Below, in pieces: positions 7,555-17,474 of a DNA stretch of 64,000 nucleotides. The position numbers and the translations under genes are program-made. The stretch's first letter is position 1. Every line of letters starts with the position of its first letter. This DNA comes from Desulfatiglans sp. (lineage in GTDB: Bacteria; Desulfobacterota; DSM-4660; Desulfatiglandales; HGW-15), in NCBI GenBank assembly GCA_012513605.1, contig JAAZBV010000039.1, forward strand, positions 1-64,000, written 5' to 3'. The notes beneath the pieces were generated by a model, which saw nothing but the letters and a program-made list of their open reading frames with translations, had not been told where the DNA came from and did not search any database.

Positions 7555-8483
7555 CAGGGGACAAGCCATACAGCGCAATTTTTAGCATTGGTAATAACAT
7601 AACTTGACACGCTGCCCATAAAGAAGGAGTTATTTACCCCTCTCCTCCCAATAATAAGGGTTCCGCAGCCATGTTTTTTTATATTTTTTATAATTGTTCT
7701 ACCGATGCTGATCCGGCTTTCCACTTCAAGGATATGTATCTGGCTTTTCTTTAGCCCTGCATCAGTTAACGTCTTTTGTGCGTGGGCATAAAAACTTTCA
7801 ATGCACAATTTGTCCCCTCTTGCAATGATTTCCTCCATCATGTCATTATCCTTTTTAAAATCAATGGCGCAGTAATCCCTGAGTTTGGGGGTAACATGCA
7901 TGAGAGTAATATCAATGGATGTGTTTCCTGAAAACATAAATGCGGCATGATCAACAGCAACAAGAGAGGCTTCAGACCCATCCACTGCCAGCATAACCTT
8001 TCGCGAATTAACGTCGCCGCCAACAGCCCATACAGGAATTGTATCTGTAAACTCAATAATACTGTTTGAAATACTGCCGGTAAATGCCTCGGTAAACTTT
8101 GATATCCCCCTGTTTCCTACAACAACAGCATCGCAGATCGTCTGTTTTGCATAATCAAGTATCTCCTTTGAGGTGCCTTTGAGAGCAGGGAGTGAGACTT
8201 TTTCAATAAGTTTTTTATTTACCCCGAGCTTGATCATTATCTCCATTGATTCGTCCAGGATCTTTATGGAATGCCGGTGGTTTTTGTCAGCTATCTCCTT
8301 GAGCCCTGCCTTTACCTGGGGGTCTATGTTGGATTCCTGAATAAGAAAGTCCGAAATTTTGGGCTGAATATTTATAAGGACATAGTGCATGCCCTTTATG
8401 ATTGAACACATGTCAATGCAGTATTCAATAGCCTTTCTCGAATGAATGCTTCCGTCTACCGCAATAAGTATCTTTTTTTCCAT
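7554..8483 (-). CDS. tandem universal stress protein
   Basis: 309 aa made of two Usp (UspA) domains in tandem. Each begins with a beta strand ending in VDGS (ILIAVDGSIHS, VMLAVDGSEAS) and ends with the ATP-binding Gly motif (GNRGISKFTEAFTGS and GRRGVNNSFFMGS). Usp proteins bind ATP and support survival of starvation or oxidative and electron-transport stress. It shares an ATGA junction with the DUF2064 gene downstream, so the two are a coupled pair. Confidence 0.9.
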   Translation of the reverse strand: MEKKILIAVDGSIHSRKAIEYCIDMCSIIKGMHYVLINIQPKISDFLIQESNIDPQVKAGLKEIADKNHRHSIKILDESMEIMIKLGVNKKLIEKVSLPALKGTSKEILDYAKQTICDAVVVGNRGISKFTEAFTGSISNSIIEFTDTIPVWAVGGDVNSRKVMLAVDGSEASLVAVDHAAFMFSGNTSIDITLMHVTPKLRDYCAIDFKKDNDMMEEIIARGDKLCIESFYAHAQKTLTDAGLKKSQIHILEVESRISIGRTIIKNIKKHGCGTLIIGRRGVNNSFFMGSVSSYVITNAKNCAVWLVP

Positions 8484-8552
8484 GACAGCTCCTCTCTGGC
8501 AAACTTAAATTTGACCCTATGGAGTTGGGCCTCTTGTGCGATGAATTGGGCT

Positions 8553-8577
8553 AAAGAATAGCGGAAACGCTACTGCT
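8553..8577. repeat. small GAAA-loop hairpin between glk and usp
   Basis: TAGCG and CGCTA flank a GAAA tetraloop near 8560-8573. There is no T run on either strand, so a terminator is not assured. Confidence 0.35.
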
Positions 8578-8612
8578 GGTCAACATAAAAGGGCCTAAGG
8601 GGAGCAGGACAA

Positions 8613-9605
8613 TCAGCCTTTGAACCCTGTAATGGCCGCGCCAAGAATAGCTGCGTTACTATTGAGAATCATCTTAACAGGGATTTTTTCCATTAGTCCT
8701 TTAAATCTGCCCTTGCCTGTGAATCTCTTCATAAAGGTATCTTCTTTGATCCTCCAGAGAAGTTTCGGTGGAATACCCCCTCCGATATATACCCCTCCCC
8801 TGGTTAAAGCTGTTAAGGCAAGGTTTCCGGAGGCGGACCCGAGTATTGACAGAAAAAGATCTATAGTCTTCAGGCAGAGTTTCTGGCCCTTTTCCCGAGC
8901 AGAATCATTTATTACCTTTGCGGGGTCACCGCCTTTTATTTTTAATGAAAGCCAGCCAGGTTCTTTGTACTTACCCGTGGATTTAAGATAATCATAGATA
9001 TTTAATATACCCATGCCTGAGATTATCCTTTCAAGGCTGACATGTTCGTATCTGCCCCAGAGAAATCTCAAAAATTCTGTCTCAAGGCAGTTATTCGGGG
9101 CAAAATCCACATGGCCTCCCTCTGATGGAACCGGGATATAGCCCTTTTCACTGTAAATTAGGAGCCCCTGTCCAAGCCCTGTCCCTGGTGCAATAAGAGA
9201 GATGTTTCCATTTTTTTCGGGCTGTGCCTTGTTTATAACATGAATTTCCGATCCTGTCAGGTATGGCACAGCGGCGGCCATTGCACTAAGATCATTGATC
9301 AGCTTTACATCTTCCATTACGAATATTTTTTTTATCTTTGATGCGTTCACTACCCATGGGAAATTGGTAGTTTTGCATACCCCCTTTTCTACAGGACCTG
9401 CAAGGCCGAAACATGCCTTTTTTACCCGAAAGCGGTTATCAGAGAGAAAGGCCATTATAATTTCTTCAAGACCACTGTATTCTCTGCTGGGATAACTGTT
9501 AAAAGCCTTCATCACTGGCCGCCTTTTTCCCATGCTAAAGATACCAAGGTTGGTTTTGGTCCCGCCTATATCGCCGGCAAGGATATATTCGGTTTTTATA
9601 TTCAT
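8613..9605 (-). CDS. glk: glucokinase
   Basis: 330 aa from ATG 9605 (AGGGG upstream). The open frame extends to 9662, but that extension is low-complexity CTTGCGCCCTGCGCC-type DNA. ATP-dependent phosphorylation of glucose, first step of glycolysis. Visible motifs: phosphate loop GDIGGTKTNLG at the N-terminus, catalytic LINDLSA region, APGTGLGQGLL, PSEGGHVDFAP, and GGVYIGGGI near the end, fitting the proteobacterial Glk family (PF02685) rather than ROK kinases. Cytoplasmic. Transcribed in the same direction as the downstream usp gene, 130 bp away. Confidence 0.88.
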   Translation of the reverse strand: MNIKTEYILAGDIGGTKTNLGIFSMGKRRPVMKAFNSYPSREYSGLEEIIMAFLSDNRFRVKKACFGLAGPVEKGVCKTTNFPWVVNASKIKKIFVMEDVKLINDLSAMAAAVPYLTGSEIHVINKAQPEKNGNISLIAPGTGLGQGLLIYSEKGYIPVPSEGGHVDFAPNNCLETEFLRFLWGRYEHVSLERIISGMGILNIYDYLKSTGKYKEPGWLSLKIKGGDPAKVINDSAREKGQKLCLKTIDLFLSILGSASGNLALTALTRGGVYIGGGIPPKLLWRIKEDTFMKRFTGKGRFKGLMEKIPVKMILNSNAAILGAAITGFKG

Positions 9606-9760
9606 CGTTTTCCCCTGTGCCTTGCGCCCTGCGCCCTTTGCCATATTATGCTCATCTCCCATATCTCTATTAACTTGCTTTTGTCAGTGATACGAAAATC
9701 ATTGTCAAATATATAGATAAATCATGTTAAATCAACAGAAAGATATTGTTAGACATGGAT

Positions 9761-9789
9761 TTGACTTTTCATAATATTGTATCTATGTT
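9761..9789 (+). promoter_or_regulatory. sigma70-type promoter for the PPIase gene
   Basis: TTGACT (9761-9766), a 17-base spacer and TATGTT (9784-9789) lie about 60 bases before the start codon at 9852. Confidence 0.5.
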
Positions 9790-9851
9790 TACAGCATTAT
9801 TTTGGGTGGATATCTAAGGATCGCGGTTTTTTTACAGATAAAGGAGTTTTT

Positions 9852-10394
9852 ATGAATATCAGCGATAAGGTTTTTGTGTCATTTGATTACAGGCTTACCC
9901 TTGATTCAGGGGAAGAGATTGATAAATCCCCTGTTGGGAAACCCCTTGGCTTTATTACAGGAGCCGGGCAGATCATTCCGGGACTTGAAGAAAAGATGAT
10001 TGGAATGGCTGTAGGCGATAAAGCAAACATCAGCGTGGCGCCTGAAAATGCATATGGGTTAATTAATCCGGATTTGTTTCAGGCGATAAAAAGGGATCAA
10101 TTCCCTGATGATATAGAGATCAGGCCTGGCATGACATTTCAGAGTCACGGGCCGCAGGGGCCTATGATAATAAAGGTTAAAGAGGTAAAAGGTAATGATA
10201 CAGTGGTAATAGATCTGAATCATCCGCTTGCCGGTGAAAGGCTGCATTTTGATGTTAATATCGCCGAGGTGCGGCAACTCACATCTGAAGAGAGAGATGG
10301 CCTTTTGTCTTCCTGCGGTTGTGACTGTGGGTCAGGCCATTCTGGCGGTTGCGATTCAGGCGGATGCGGGTCAGAGGGCTCATGCTGCCATTAA
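9852..10394 (+). CDS. slyD: SlyD-type FKBP peptidyl-prolyl isomerase
   Basis: 180 aa from ATG 9852, chosen for the AAAGGAG Shine-Dalgarno; the longer frame from 9777 runs through the promoter. FKBP core with GxxxxIPGLEEKMIGM and VAPENAYG, then an inserted flap (IF) domain at about residues 70-125. The C-terminus is a Cys/His/Gly-rich tail (CGCDCGSGHSGGC) as in SlyD, which binds nickel in other bacteria. Predicted prolyl isomerase, chaperone and metal carrier in the cytoplasm; a role in metalloenzyme maturation is plausible but no nickel enzyme lies nearby. Confidence 0.88.
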   Translation: MNISDKVFVSFDYRLTLDSGEEIDKSPVGKPLGFITGAGQIIPGLEEKMIGMAVGDKANISVAPENAYGLINPDLFQAIKRDQFPDDIEIRPGMTFQSHGPQGPMIIKVKEVKGNDTVVIDLNHPLAGERLHFDVNIAEVRQLTSEERDGLLSSCGCDCGSGHSGGCDSGGCGSEGSCCH

Positions 10395-10449
10395 TTCCTT
10401 TATATCTCTACCGGACTTATAAATTTCAAGTGAAAAAGATTTCTTTTTT

Positions 10450-12348
10450 ATGGCCGTTTTAAGCCTTATTGATATAAGCATAAGCTTTGGCGGCGTCCCT
10501 TTATTAGACAGGATAAACCTCCAGGTCGAAAAAGGGGAAAGGGTCTGTATCCTTGGCAGAAACGGTGAGGGTAAAAGCACCCTTTTAAAACTCATCGGTG
10601 GATCAATCAGGCCTGACAGCGGAACTATTTCAATACAGAAAGGGTTAACCGTTTCAGGCCTTTCACAGGAGCTGCCACAGGGCCTTACTGGCACAGTTCA
10701 TGAGGTTGTTTCCGGGGGCTTAACCGGGGTGGGGGAGCTTCTTGAAGAGTATCACAGGCTTTCAAAGATCATGGCACAAAGTCATGATGTCGACACACTT
10801 AATAAAATTACAGGCATACAGGAAAGGCTGGATAGATTAAACGGCTGGGAGATTAACCGTCAGGCCGATGAGGTGATTACCAGGCTCTCACTTGACCCGG
10901 ATGAACCTTTTCCTTCTCTGTCTGTTGGATTTAAACGCAGGGCTCTTCTTGCAAGGGCTCTTGTCAGTAAACCTGATCTCCTCCTGCTTGATGAACCTAC
11001 CAATCACCTTGATGTTGCATCCATAACATGGATGGAGGAATTCCTTGAAAAAACCAAAAGCACTATCATAATTGTTACACATGACAGGATGTTCTTACAG
11101 AAACTCGCTACGCGGATAATAGAGATAGACCGGGGCAATATACTGAACTGGGCATGCGGGTACAGCGAATTTCTGAAAAGGCGTGAGGAGGTGCTGGAGA
11201 CAGAGGCGCTTCACAGAAACGAGTTCAGGCACAAACTGGCACAGGAAGAGGAGTGGATCAGAAAGGGTGTAAAGGCGAGACGTACAAGAAATGAGGGGCG
11301 GGTACGTGCGCTGATAAAGATGCGCGAAGAGCAGAGAGGCTGGAGGATGAAATCCGGTATCGCAAGGATCACAGTGCAGGATGCTATCAGCTCCGGGAAA
11401 CTTGTTATTGAGGCAACCGGTATCAGGCACAGCTATGGAGATAAAAAGGTAATAAAGGATTTTTCAACCTTGGTAATCCGCGGTGACAGGATAGGTGTTA
11501 TAGGCCCTAATGGCTCAGGTAAAACAACCCTGCTCAAGATACTGCTTGACCGGATGAAGCCAGATAGCGGCAGCGTAAAATATGGCACAAGGCTTGAGAT
11601 TACCTATTTTGACCAGGTAAGGGAAGAGCTTGATGAAGATGCTACGGTTGAATCAAGTGTGGCTGACGGTAAAGACACTGTTATTATTAACAATACCCCC
11701 AGACATATTATAGGTTACCTGAAGGATTTTCTATTTACACCTGAAAGGGCAAAGAGCCCTGTACGCATACTTTCAGGAGGAGAGCGCAACAGGCTCCTCA
11801 TAGCAAAACTTTTTGTCCGGCCATCGAACCTCCTGGTGCTTGATGAACCGACAAATGACCTTGATATGGAGACCCTTGAACTCTTAGAAGAAAGGCTCAT
11901 GGATTACAAAGGCACTATAATCCTTGTAAGTCATGACCGTGCCTTTTTGAATAATGTTGTTACAAGCACTATTGTCTTTGATGAAAAGGGTAAAATTGCA
12001 GAATACCCGGGCGGGTACGATGACTGGATTACCCAGAGACCTGAACCTGTGCAGGTAAAGGAGCCTCCAAAAACACCTGCACCTGTAAAACAATCAAACA
12101 AAAAAGAGCAACCACGCAGGCTCAGCTTCAAAGAGACAAAGGAGCTGGAAGGGTTACCCTCTATTATTGAAAAACTGGAACAGGAGCAGGCATCTCTTTA
12201 TGAGCAGATGGCAGCCCCGGAGTTTTACAGAAAGAATGGTGAAGTAATTGCAGAGGCAAAGTCCAGAGTAGAAGAGATAAAGAGAGAACTGGAAGAGAGA
12301 TACGGGCGGTGGGAAGAGCTTGAGGGGATAAAAGAGGCATCCTCTTAG
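10450..12348 (+). CDS. uup: ABC-F ATPase, Uup type
   Basis: 632 aa with two ABC ATPase domains and no membrane spans. Walker A motifs are GRNGEGKS (about residue 36) and GPNGSGKT (about 355); Walker B/D-loops are LLLLDEPTNHLD and LLVLDEPTNDLD. The second signature is canonical LSGGERN, while the first is LSVGFKRR. The domain linker is about 80 residues, and a C-terminal coiled coil (about 560-630) is typical of Uup. ABC-F proteins act on ribosomes, and Uup also affects transposon excision. No clear Shine-Dalgarno. It ends 2 bp from the convergent hemW. Confidence 0.88.
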   Translation: MAVLSLIDISISFGGVPLLDRINLQVEKGERVCILGRNGEGKSTLLKLIGGSIRPDSGTISIQKGLTVSGLSQELPQGLTGTVHEVVSGGLTGVGELLEEYHRLSKIMAQSHDVDTLNKITGIQERLDRLNGWEINRQADEVITRLSLDPDEPFPSLSVGFKRRALLARALVSKPDLLLLDEPTNHLDVASITWMEEFLEKTKSTIIIVTHDRMFLQKLATRIIEIDRGNILNWACGYSEFLKRREEVLETEALHRNEFRHKLAQEEEWIRKGVKARRTRNEGRVRALIKMREEQRGWRMKSGIARITVQDAISSGKLVIEATGIRHSYGDKKVIKDFSTLVIRGDRIGVIGPNGSGKTTLLKILLDRMKPDSGSVKYGTRLEITYFDQVREELDEDATVESSVADGKDTVIINNTPRHIIGYLKDFLFTPERAKSPVRILSGGERNRLLIAKLFVRPSNLLVLDEPTNDLDMETLELLEERLMDYKGTIILVSHDRAFLNNVVTSTIVFDEKGKIAEYPGGYDDWITQRPEPVQVKEPPKTPAPVKQSNKKEQPRRLSFKETKELEGLPSIIEKLEQEQASLYEQMAAPEFYRKNGEVIAEAKSRVEEIKRELEERYGRWEELEGIKEASS

Positions 12349-12350
12349 AT

Positions 12351-13463
12351 TTAAGCTTCACTCATAAGGATAAGCGGCAGCCTGTCAGCAACCAGAAGCC
12401 CTTTTTTTGTGGGGGTAATAGAATCTCCTGATATCTTTACATACCCTGTGTATTCAAGTTTTTTAGCGGATTCCATTGCACCGGGGATATCTTTAATAAC
12501 ATCAATTTGTATGCCTTCAATAGTCCTTAACCCTAAAGATATCTTTTCAAGAAGCTCCTGTTCAATCATCAAATCCTCAGTATCCTCAACAGGCAGCATT
12601 CCGCCTTCAAGACTTGCCCAATATTTTTTAATAGAGCTGTAATTCCACCACCTCTTTTTACCATCAAATGAATGGGCAGACGGGCCAAGTCCAAGGTATG
12701 GTATGCGACGCCAGTATTTCATATTATGCCTTGACTGGTATTCACGGCCTCTGGCGAAGTTAGAGACCTCATAATGAGTATAGCCTCTTTCTTCCAGAAA
12801 GGCTGATGTCTCAAGAAAAAATAGAGCCGCAGCATCTTCGCTTAGATCATTCAGTTCACCCTTTTTTTTCATGGCGTTAAAGACTGTTTTCCCCTCTATT
12901 GTAAGCTGGTAGCATGAGATGTGTTCAGGGCTTAAGTCTACAGCCCTTTCAAGGTTCTTTACCCATTCATCAACCGATTGATTCTTTAGACCATAGATAA
13001 GGTCTATCCCTATGTTATTAAAACCTTCTGCTCTTAAATCCATGAATGCCTTTTCAGAATCGGCGGTGCTGTGCCTCCTGCCAAGGAATTTAAGGTCACT
13101 ATCATTAAATGACTGAACACCAAGGTTTACACGGTTAATGCCTGCATTATTAATTCCTGTTATTTTTTCATGAGTCATATCACCCGGGTTAACCTCAATG
13201 GTGATCTCTGCCCCTTCAGTAATTTCAAATGTGTTTTTTACTGAATCAATGATCCCGGTAATTATCCCTGTATCAAGCAGAGAGGGTGTACCCCCGCCAA
13301 GATAGAGAGTATCAAAGGAGGTAAATTTACTTTTATAAAAGGTTATTTCCCGTTTCAGGGACTCAACGAACCTGCTGACAAGGGTGTTTGAGGCAATGGA
13401 GTAAAAGTCACAGTATGGGCACTTAGACCTGCAAAAGGGGATGTGGATGTATAGGCCGGCCAA
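12351..13463 (-). CDS. hemW: HemW-type radical SAM protein
   Basis: 370 aa. The N-terminal YIHIPFCRSKCPYCDFYS carries the radical SAM CxxxCxxC cluster motif, with GGGTPSLL downstream for SAM binding and the HemN C-terminal domain. The short N-terminus and context fit HemW, a heme chaperone or transferase formerly annotated as coproporphyrinogen oxidase, rather than HemN. It follows lepA 2 bp downstream on the same strand, a lepA-hemW order seen in many bacteria, so the two are likely co-transcribed. Confidence 0.88.
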   Translation of the reverse strand: MAGLYIHIPFCRSKCPYCDFYSIASNTLVSRFVESLKREITFYKSKFTSFDTLYLGGGTPSLLDTGIITGIIDSVKNTFEITEGAEITIEVNPGDMTHEKITGINNAGINRVNLGVQSFNDSDLKFLGRRHSTADSEKAFMDLRAEGFNNIGIDLIYGLKNQSVDEWVKNLERAVDLSPEHISCYQLTIEGKTVFNAMKKKGELNDLSEDAAALFFLETSAFLEERGYTHYEVSNFARGREYQSRHNMKYWRRIPYLGLGPSAHSFDGKKRWWNYSSIKKYWASLEGGMLPVEDTEDLMIEQELLEKISLGLRTIEGIQIDVIKDIPGAMESAKKLEYTGYVKISGDSITPTKKGLLVADRLPLILMSEA

Positions 13464-13465
13464 TC

Positions 13466-15262
13466 TTAATCGCTATTCGACTTAAATACCGCAACAAAAG
13501 CGCTCTGGGGGATAGCGACTGCCCCTATCATCTTCATGCGCTTTTTACCCTTTTTCTGTTTTTCAAGGAGTTTGCGTTTACGTGAGATATCACCGCCATA
13601 ACACTTTGCAGTAACATCCTTTCTGAAGGCATTTACTGTGCTGCGTGCTATTATGGTTCCGCCTATGGCACCCTGTATGGCGATCTTAAACATATGCCTC
13701 GGGATCTCTTCCTTGAGCTTTTCACAGGCATGCAAAGCCCTTGCCCTTGCCCTCTCCTTGTGTACTATCTGAGAAAGGGCATCCACCCTGTCTGAGTTAA
13801 CAAGGATGTCCAGCTTAACAAGGTCGTTCTTCCTGTAGTCAAGCATGTCATAATCAAATGAGCCATAACCCTGTGTAACGGTCTTTAACCTGTCGTAGAA
13901 GTCATAGAGTATCTCGGCAAGCGGCATGTCAAAATTGATCTCAACCCTGCCCTGTGTGGGGTAATTAAACCTGGCGTTTTCACCCCTGCGTTCAAGGCAG
14001 AGGTCCATTACAGCGCCCATGTACCTTTCAGGTATCAGGATGCTCGTCTTAATATAGGGCTCAAGGGATGTTTCTATGGTTGCAGGGTCAGGGTAATAGA
14101 GGGGGTTATCCACCTTGATCTTTTCGCCGTTGGTAAGTTCAAAGTGATATTCGACTGATGGAACTGTCATGATGATAGACTGGTCATACTCACGTTCAAG
14201 CCTTTCCTGCACGATTTCAAGATGCAGGAGACCCAGGAACCCGCACCTGAAGCCTAAACCAAGGGCGGCTGATGAATCTTTCTGATAAACAAAGGCAGCA
14301 TCATTAAGCTTGTATTTTTCAAGCGAATCGGCAAGTGACCCGTAATCATCCGAGCTGATGGGGTATATGGAAGAGAAAACCACCGGCTTTGCCTGCTTGA
14401 ACCCCGCCAGAGGCTCAGGCGCAGGGTTATTATCAAGGGTTATGGTATCACCGATGCTTGTGTCGCTTACAGTCTTGATCCCTGCTATCATGTAACCGAC
14501 ATCGCCTGCTGACAAAGATTTTACCGGTTCCTTTTTTACACCGAACCTGCCCACCTCTTCAACCCTGTAGGTTGCCCTGTTGGACATGAACCTGATCACA
14601 TCGCGCGCCTCAAGTTTGCCTGAAAAGACCCTGATGCTCACGATCGTGCCCCTGAATGGATCATATTGTGCATCAAAGATAAGCGCCTTTAAAGGGCCCT
14701 CCGGGTCACCCTTTGGAGCAGGAACATATTTGGTTACTGCTTCCAGGACATCATCGATACCTATCCCTTCCTTGGCAGAACATAGAATCGCTACATCTGA
14801 GTCAAGCCCAAGGTCAACCTCAATCTGCTCCTTTACCCTTTCAATATCCGCTGATGGGAGGTCTATCTTGTTTATTACAGGTATAATTTCCAGGTTCTGC
14901 TCAATAGCTGCATACATGTTTGCGAGGGTCTGTGCCTCAACCCCCTGTGATGCATCTACAAGAAGCAGGGCGCCCTCGCATGAGGCAAGCGCCCTTGACA
15001 CCTCATATGAAAAGTCCACATGGCCGGGTGTATCGATGAGGTTAAGTTCAAATTGCTCGCCGTTTTTAGCAGTATAGGGAAGGGTGATGGCCTGACTCTT
15101 AATAGTAATACCCCTTTCCCTCTCTATGTCCATATTGTCCAGTAACTGATCCCTGAACTGACGGTTATTCACCTGGCCGGTATGCTGTATTAATCTATCC
15201 GCAAGGGTTGACTTGCCGTGGTCAATATGCGCTATTATGCTGAAATTTCTTGTATTTTTCAT
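13466..15262 (-). CDS. lepA: translation elongation factor 4
   Basis: 598 aa, normal family length. GTPase motifs: AHIDHGKST (P-loop), DTPGHVDF (G3) and NKIDLP (G4), followed by domain II, EF-G-like domains III and V, and the LepA-specific C-terminal domain (SAFVAVFK). LepA is a ribosome-dependent GTPase that acts on stalled or mis-translocated ribosomes. First gene of a lepA-hemW pair. Confidence 0.95.
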   Translation of the reverse strand: MKNTRNFSIIAHIDHGKSTLADRLIQHTGQVNNRQFRDQLLDNMDIERERGITIKSQAITLPYTAKNGEQFELNLIDTPGHVDFSYEVSRALASCEGALLLVDASQGVEAQTLANMYAAIEQNLEIIPVINKIDLPSADIERVKEQIEVDLGLDSDVAILCSAKEGIGIDDVLEAVTKYVPAPKGDPEGPLKALIFDAQYDPFRGTIVSIRVFSGKLEARDVIRFMSNRATYRVEEVGRFGVKKEPVKSLSAGDVGYMIAGIKTVSDTSIGDTITLDNNPAPEPLAGFKQAKPVVFSSIYPISSDDYGSLADSLEKYKLNDAAFVYQKDSSAALGLGFRCGFLGLLHLEIVQERLEREYDQSIIMTVPSVEYHFELTNGEKIKVDNPLYYPDPATIETSLEPYIKTSILIPERYMGAVMDLCLERRGENARFNYPTQGRVEINFDMPLAEILYDFYDRLKTVTQGYGSFDYDMLDYRKNDLVKLDILVNSDRVDALSQIVHKERARARALHACEKLKEEIPRHMFKIAIQGAIGGTIIARSTVNAFRKDVTAKCYGGDISRKRKLLEKQKKGKKRMKMIGAVAIPQSAFVAVFKSNSD

Positions 15263-15582
15263 GTTTGATCTATTTGCTTTTTATATTGTTAACATTGTTA
15301 TGATAAAATAAATTTTCTCAAAAATCCTTTAATGCCTACAAACTTTGCTCCTGAACTTTTTTATCGTTCATCTCTTCGTAGAGACATGCCTTGTCTCTAC
15401 ATGATAACAATCCTGTTTAAACTTATAGGGCGTGGATATTGTCCTGCCATAGTATAACAGGGTTTGATGCTTCCCCACCTTAAAAGGCAGATAAGTATAT
15501 GAGAAAACAGAGGCAGCGTCGAGAAAAAAGATATACAGATATTAGTTTATGAAAAGTATTCTATAGTATAGGGTCTATATCA
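15263..15582. other. spacer between lepA and vapB with one palindrome
   Basis: Divergent spacer. The only structure is the imperfect palindrome at 15378-15400 (GTAGAGACA, TGCCT, TGTCTCTAC), one of a family repeated elsewhere in the window. No additional gene is seen. Confidence 0.5.
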
Positions 15583-15611
15583 TTGACGTTTTTAAATGCA
15601 GCATTTATAAT
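15583..15611 (+). promoter_or_regulatory. strong sigma70 promoter of the vapBC pair
   Basis: TTGACG (15583-15588), exactly 17 bases, then a perfect TATAAT (15606-15611), 36 bases before the antitoxin ATG. Confidence 0.7.
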
Positions 15612-15646
15612 CTTACCTGAATCTTACTTTTATTAAGGGAGTTGTC

Positions 15647-15901
15647 ATGCAAACGACCCAGTTATCAAGTAAAGGGCAGGTAATTATACCCAAGATTTTA
15701 AGGGACAGGTATAAATGGAACCCAGGCCAAAGGTTATCAGTTATTGATACTGGTGATGGCATTATATTAAAGCCATTAAATGTTTTTAAAAACAGTGAAC
15801 TTGATGAGGTGGCAGGGATTTTAAAATATAAAGGCAAGGGGGTTTCCCTTGATCAGATGGAAGAGGCTATAAAAAAAGGTGCCCTAGAGGCCAAAAAATG
15901 A
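15647..15901 (+). CDS. vapB: AbrB/MazE-fold antitoxin (VapB)
   Basis: 84 aa with the SpoVT-AbrB swapped-hairpin fold: TQLSSKGQVIIPKILRDRYKWNPGQRL, a DNA-binding N-terminus typical of VapB/MazE antitoxins. The C-terminal 40 residues should wrap the toxin. The stop overlaps the toxin start (ATGA). It has its own promoter at 15583-15611, probably autoregulated by the VapBC complex. Confidence 0.85.
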   Translation: MQTTQLSSKGQVIIPKILRDRYKWNPGQRLSVIDTGDGIILKPLNVFKNSELDEVAGILKYKGKGVSLDQMEEAIKKGALEAKK

Positions 15902-16287
15902 TCTCAGTGGACACCAATATAATTGTCCGCCTCCTTACAGGTGATGATAAATCCCAGTTTGAAAAGGCAAAGGCATTATTTTTAAAAGAAAATATATTTG
16001 TCACAATAACCGTAATCCTTGAATGTGAATGGGTGTTACGGTATGCATATAATTTTGAACAATCAGAGATCCTGAATGCCTTTCAATCTTTATTTGGTTT
16101 GCCTAATGTTCATTTTGAAACATCAGAAAATATCTTAAACGCCATTGAATGGTGCCAGAGAGGAATGGATTTCGCCGATGCCCTCCATCTGGCTCAATCA
16201 AAGAAGGCAGATGCCTTTGTTACATTTGATAAAAAGCTTATCAAGGCCGCCCGGAAAAATATGACAATCCAAGTGCATGAGCCCTGA
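15898..16287 (+). CDS. vapC: PIN-domain toxin (VapC)
   Basis: 129 aa PIN nuclease. Acidic active-site residues are visible: Asp5 (VDTNI), Glu42 (ILECEW), Asp100 (GMDFADALHL) and a final acidic position in TFDKKL. VapC toxins cleave tRNA or rRNA when released from VapB. Translationally coupled to the antitoxin by a 4-base overlap. All catalytic residues appear intact, so the pair is probably functional. Confidence 0.85.
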   Translation: MISVDTNIIVRLLTGDDKSQFEKAKALFLKENIFVTITVILECEWVLRYAYNFEQSEILNAFQSLFGLPNVHFETSENILNAIEWCQRGMDFADALHLAQSKKADAFVTFDKKLIKAARKNMTIQVHEP

Positions 16288-16319
16288 TTTTCAGAAACGG
16301 GTGACTTGCTTTCCCCCTT

Positions 16320-17405
16320 TCAATCAACACCTGCCCGTTTACGGTGATATTCAATAGCCTCTGTGCAGTTGTTATCAAGCAGATCCTTCAGCTTGTTCTT
16401 AATAAGGTTGTTATCCCATGATGGAGATGCAATAAGTTTTTCCTTATAATCAGGCAGCCGGTAAAGAAAGGCGCTGATTGTCTTTTCATCCATCCCCCTC
16501 ATGTTCATACCAAAACCTGCCTGTTCAAGCATGATGCCGTTTAACTCCTGTTCAAACTGGCCGCGCATGGGGAGGGCCAGGTATGGCTTCTTAAGGTAGA
16601 TCGCCTCTGTTAAAAGTGTAAACCCTGCTGTTGCAATAACTGCCCTGCAGCTTGAAAGATCTTTCAGAAATCCATCTTTACTGAATGGTTTATAGGAGAT
16701 GTTCCCCTCCTGACTGTTCATGTCATAACCATAGAGTGTGAACCTTTCCCGCTTGAATCCTTTGAGCATCTCAATAAAAGACTCGAACCCGCTTGTCAGA
16801 TAAACAAGAAAATGATCTGCTTCAGATGTGGGAAGATCAAGGACTTGCTTTCTCAATATGGGTGGAAAAAGGAATGTCCGATCATTTGTAGTTTTACCAA
16901 AATAAAAGGTGGTAACAAGAGAGACATCCGGTTTTGGTACTATAGAGCGGATAACTGTCTCGGTTATGAGTTGATCTTTTTTGAGAGAAAGCGGGCAGTC
17001 AAACTCCATATACCTGATGCGGTGCTGGTTATCCACTGTAATAAGCGGCAGGTTGTAATGGTTTGCAAGATATGCGGTCATGGGTTCAAAATCGGTTATT
17101 ACGCAGTCCGGTTCAAACTCCTTAAACAGGGTTTTCTTTAAGAGCTGAAGAGCCCTGTGGCCTTCGGGTAACCTCATAAGGTTATCTGTAAATGTCTTAA
17201 CTATTGATACCTTGTTATCCACGCTTGCAATATGGAGTCCCTCTGTCTCAAATACATCAAAATTATCCTTGAGATTCTTGTACCCCCTGTCATATGAAAC
17301 AACCTTTACCTGATGCCCCTGATCAAGAAGAAAGGGGATAATCTCAGAAGCACGTGATGAATGCCCTGAACCTTCGCCTGATACGCCATAAACAATTTTT
17401 GCCAT
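16320..17405 (-). CDS. MJ1255/VC2487-family glycosyltransferase
   Basis: 361 aa GT-B-fold protein. The N-terminal YGVSGEGSGHSSRASEII is the glycine-rich loop of MurG-like transferases. The second half has the donor-site segment ATAGFTLLTEAIYLKKPYLALP. This matches the TIGR00661 (MJ1255) family of putative glycosyltransferases of unknown substrate. Cytoplasmic or membrane-peripheral, no spans. It stands alone between the vapBC pair and a divergent exported-protein gene. Confidence 0.75.
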   Translation of the reverse strand: MAKIVYGVSGEGSGHSSRASEIIPFLLDQGHQVKVVSYDRGYKNLKDNFDVFETEGLHIASVDNKVSIVKTFTDNLMRLPEGHRALQLLKKTLFKEFEPDCVITDFEPMTAYLANHYNLPLITVDNQHRIRYMEFDCPLSLKKDQLITETVIRSIVPKPDVSLVTTFYFGKTTNDRTFLFPPILRKQVLDLPTSEADHFLVYLTSGFESFIEMLKGFKRERFTLYGYDMNSQEGNISYKPFSKDGFLKDLSSCRAVIATAGFTLLTEAIYLKKPYLALPMRGQFEQELNGIMLEQAGFGMNMRGMDEKTISAFLYRLPDYKEKLIASPSWDNNLIKNKLKDLLDNNCTEAIEYHRKRAGVD

Positions 17406-17474
17406 TGAGTTACCTTTGGTTGGAGGTTATAGTGTGAACCTTCTATAACATATTAATAACTATTTTTACAGTGG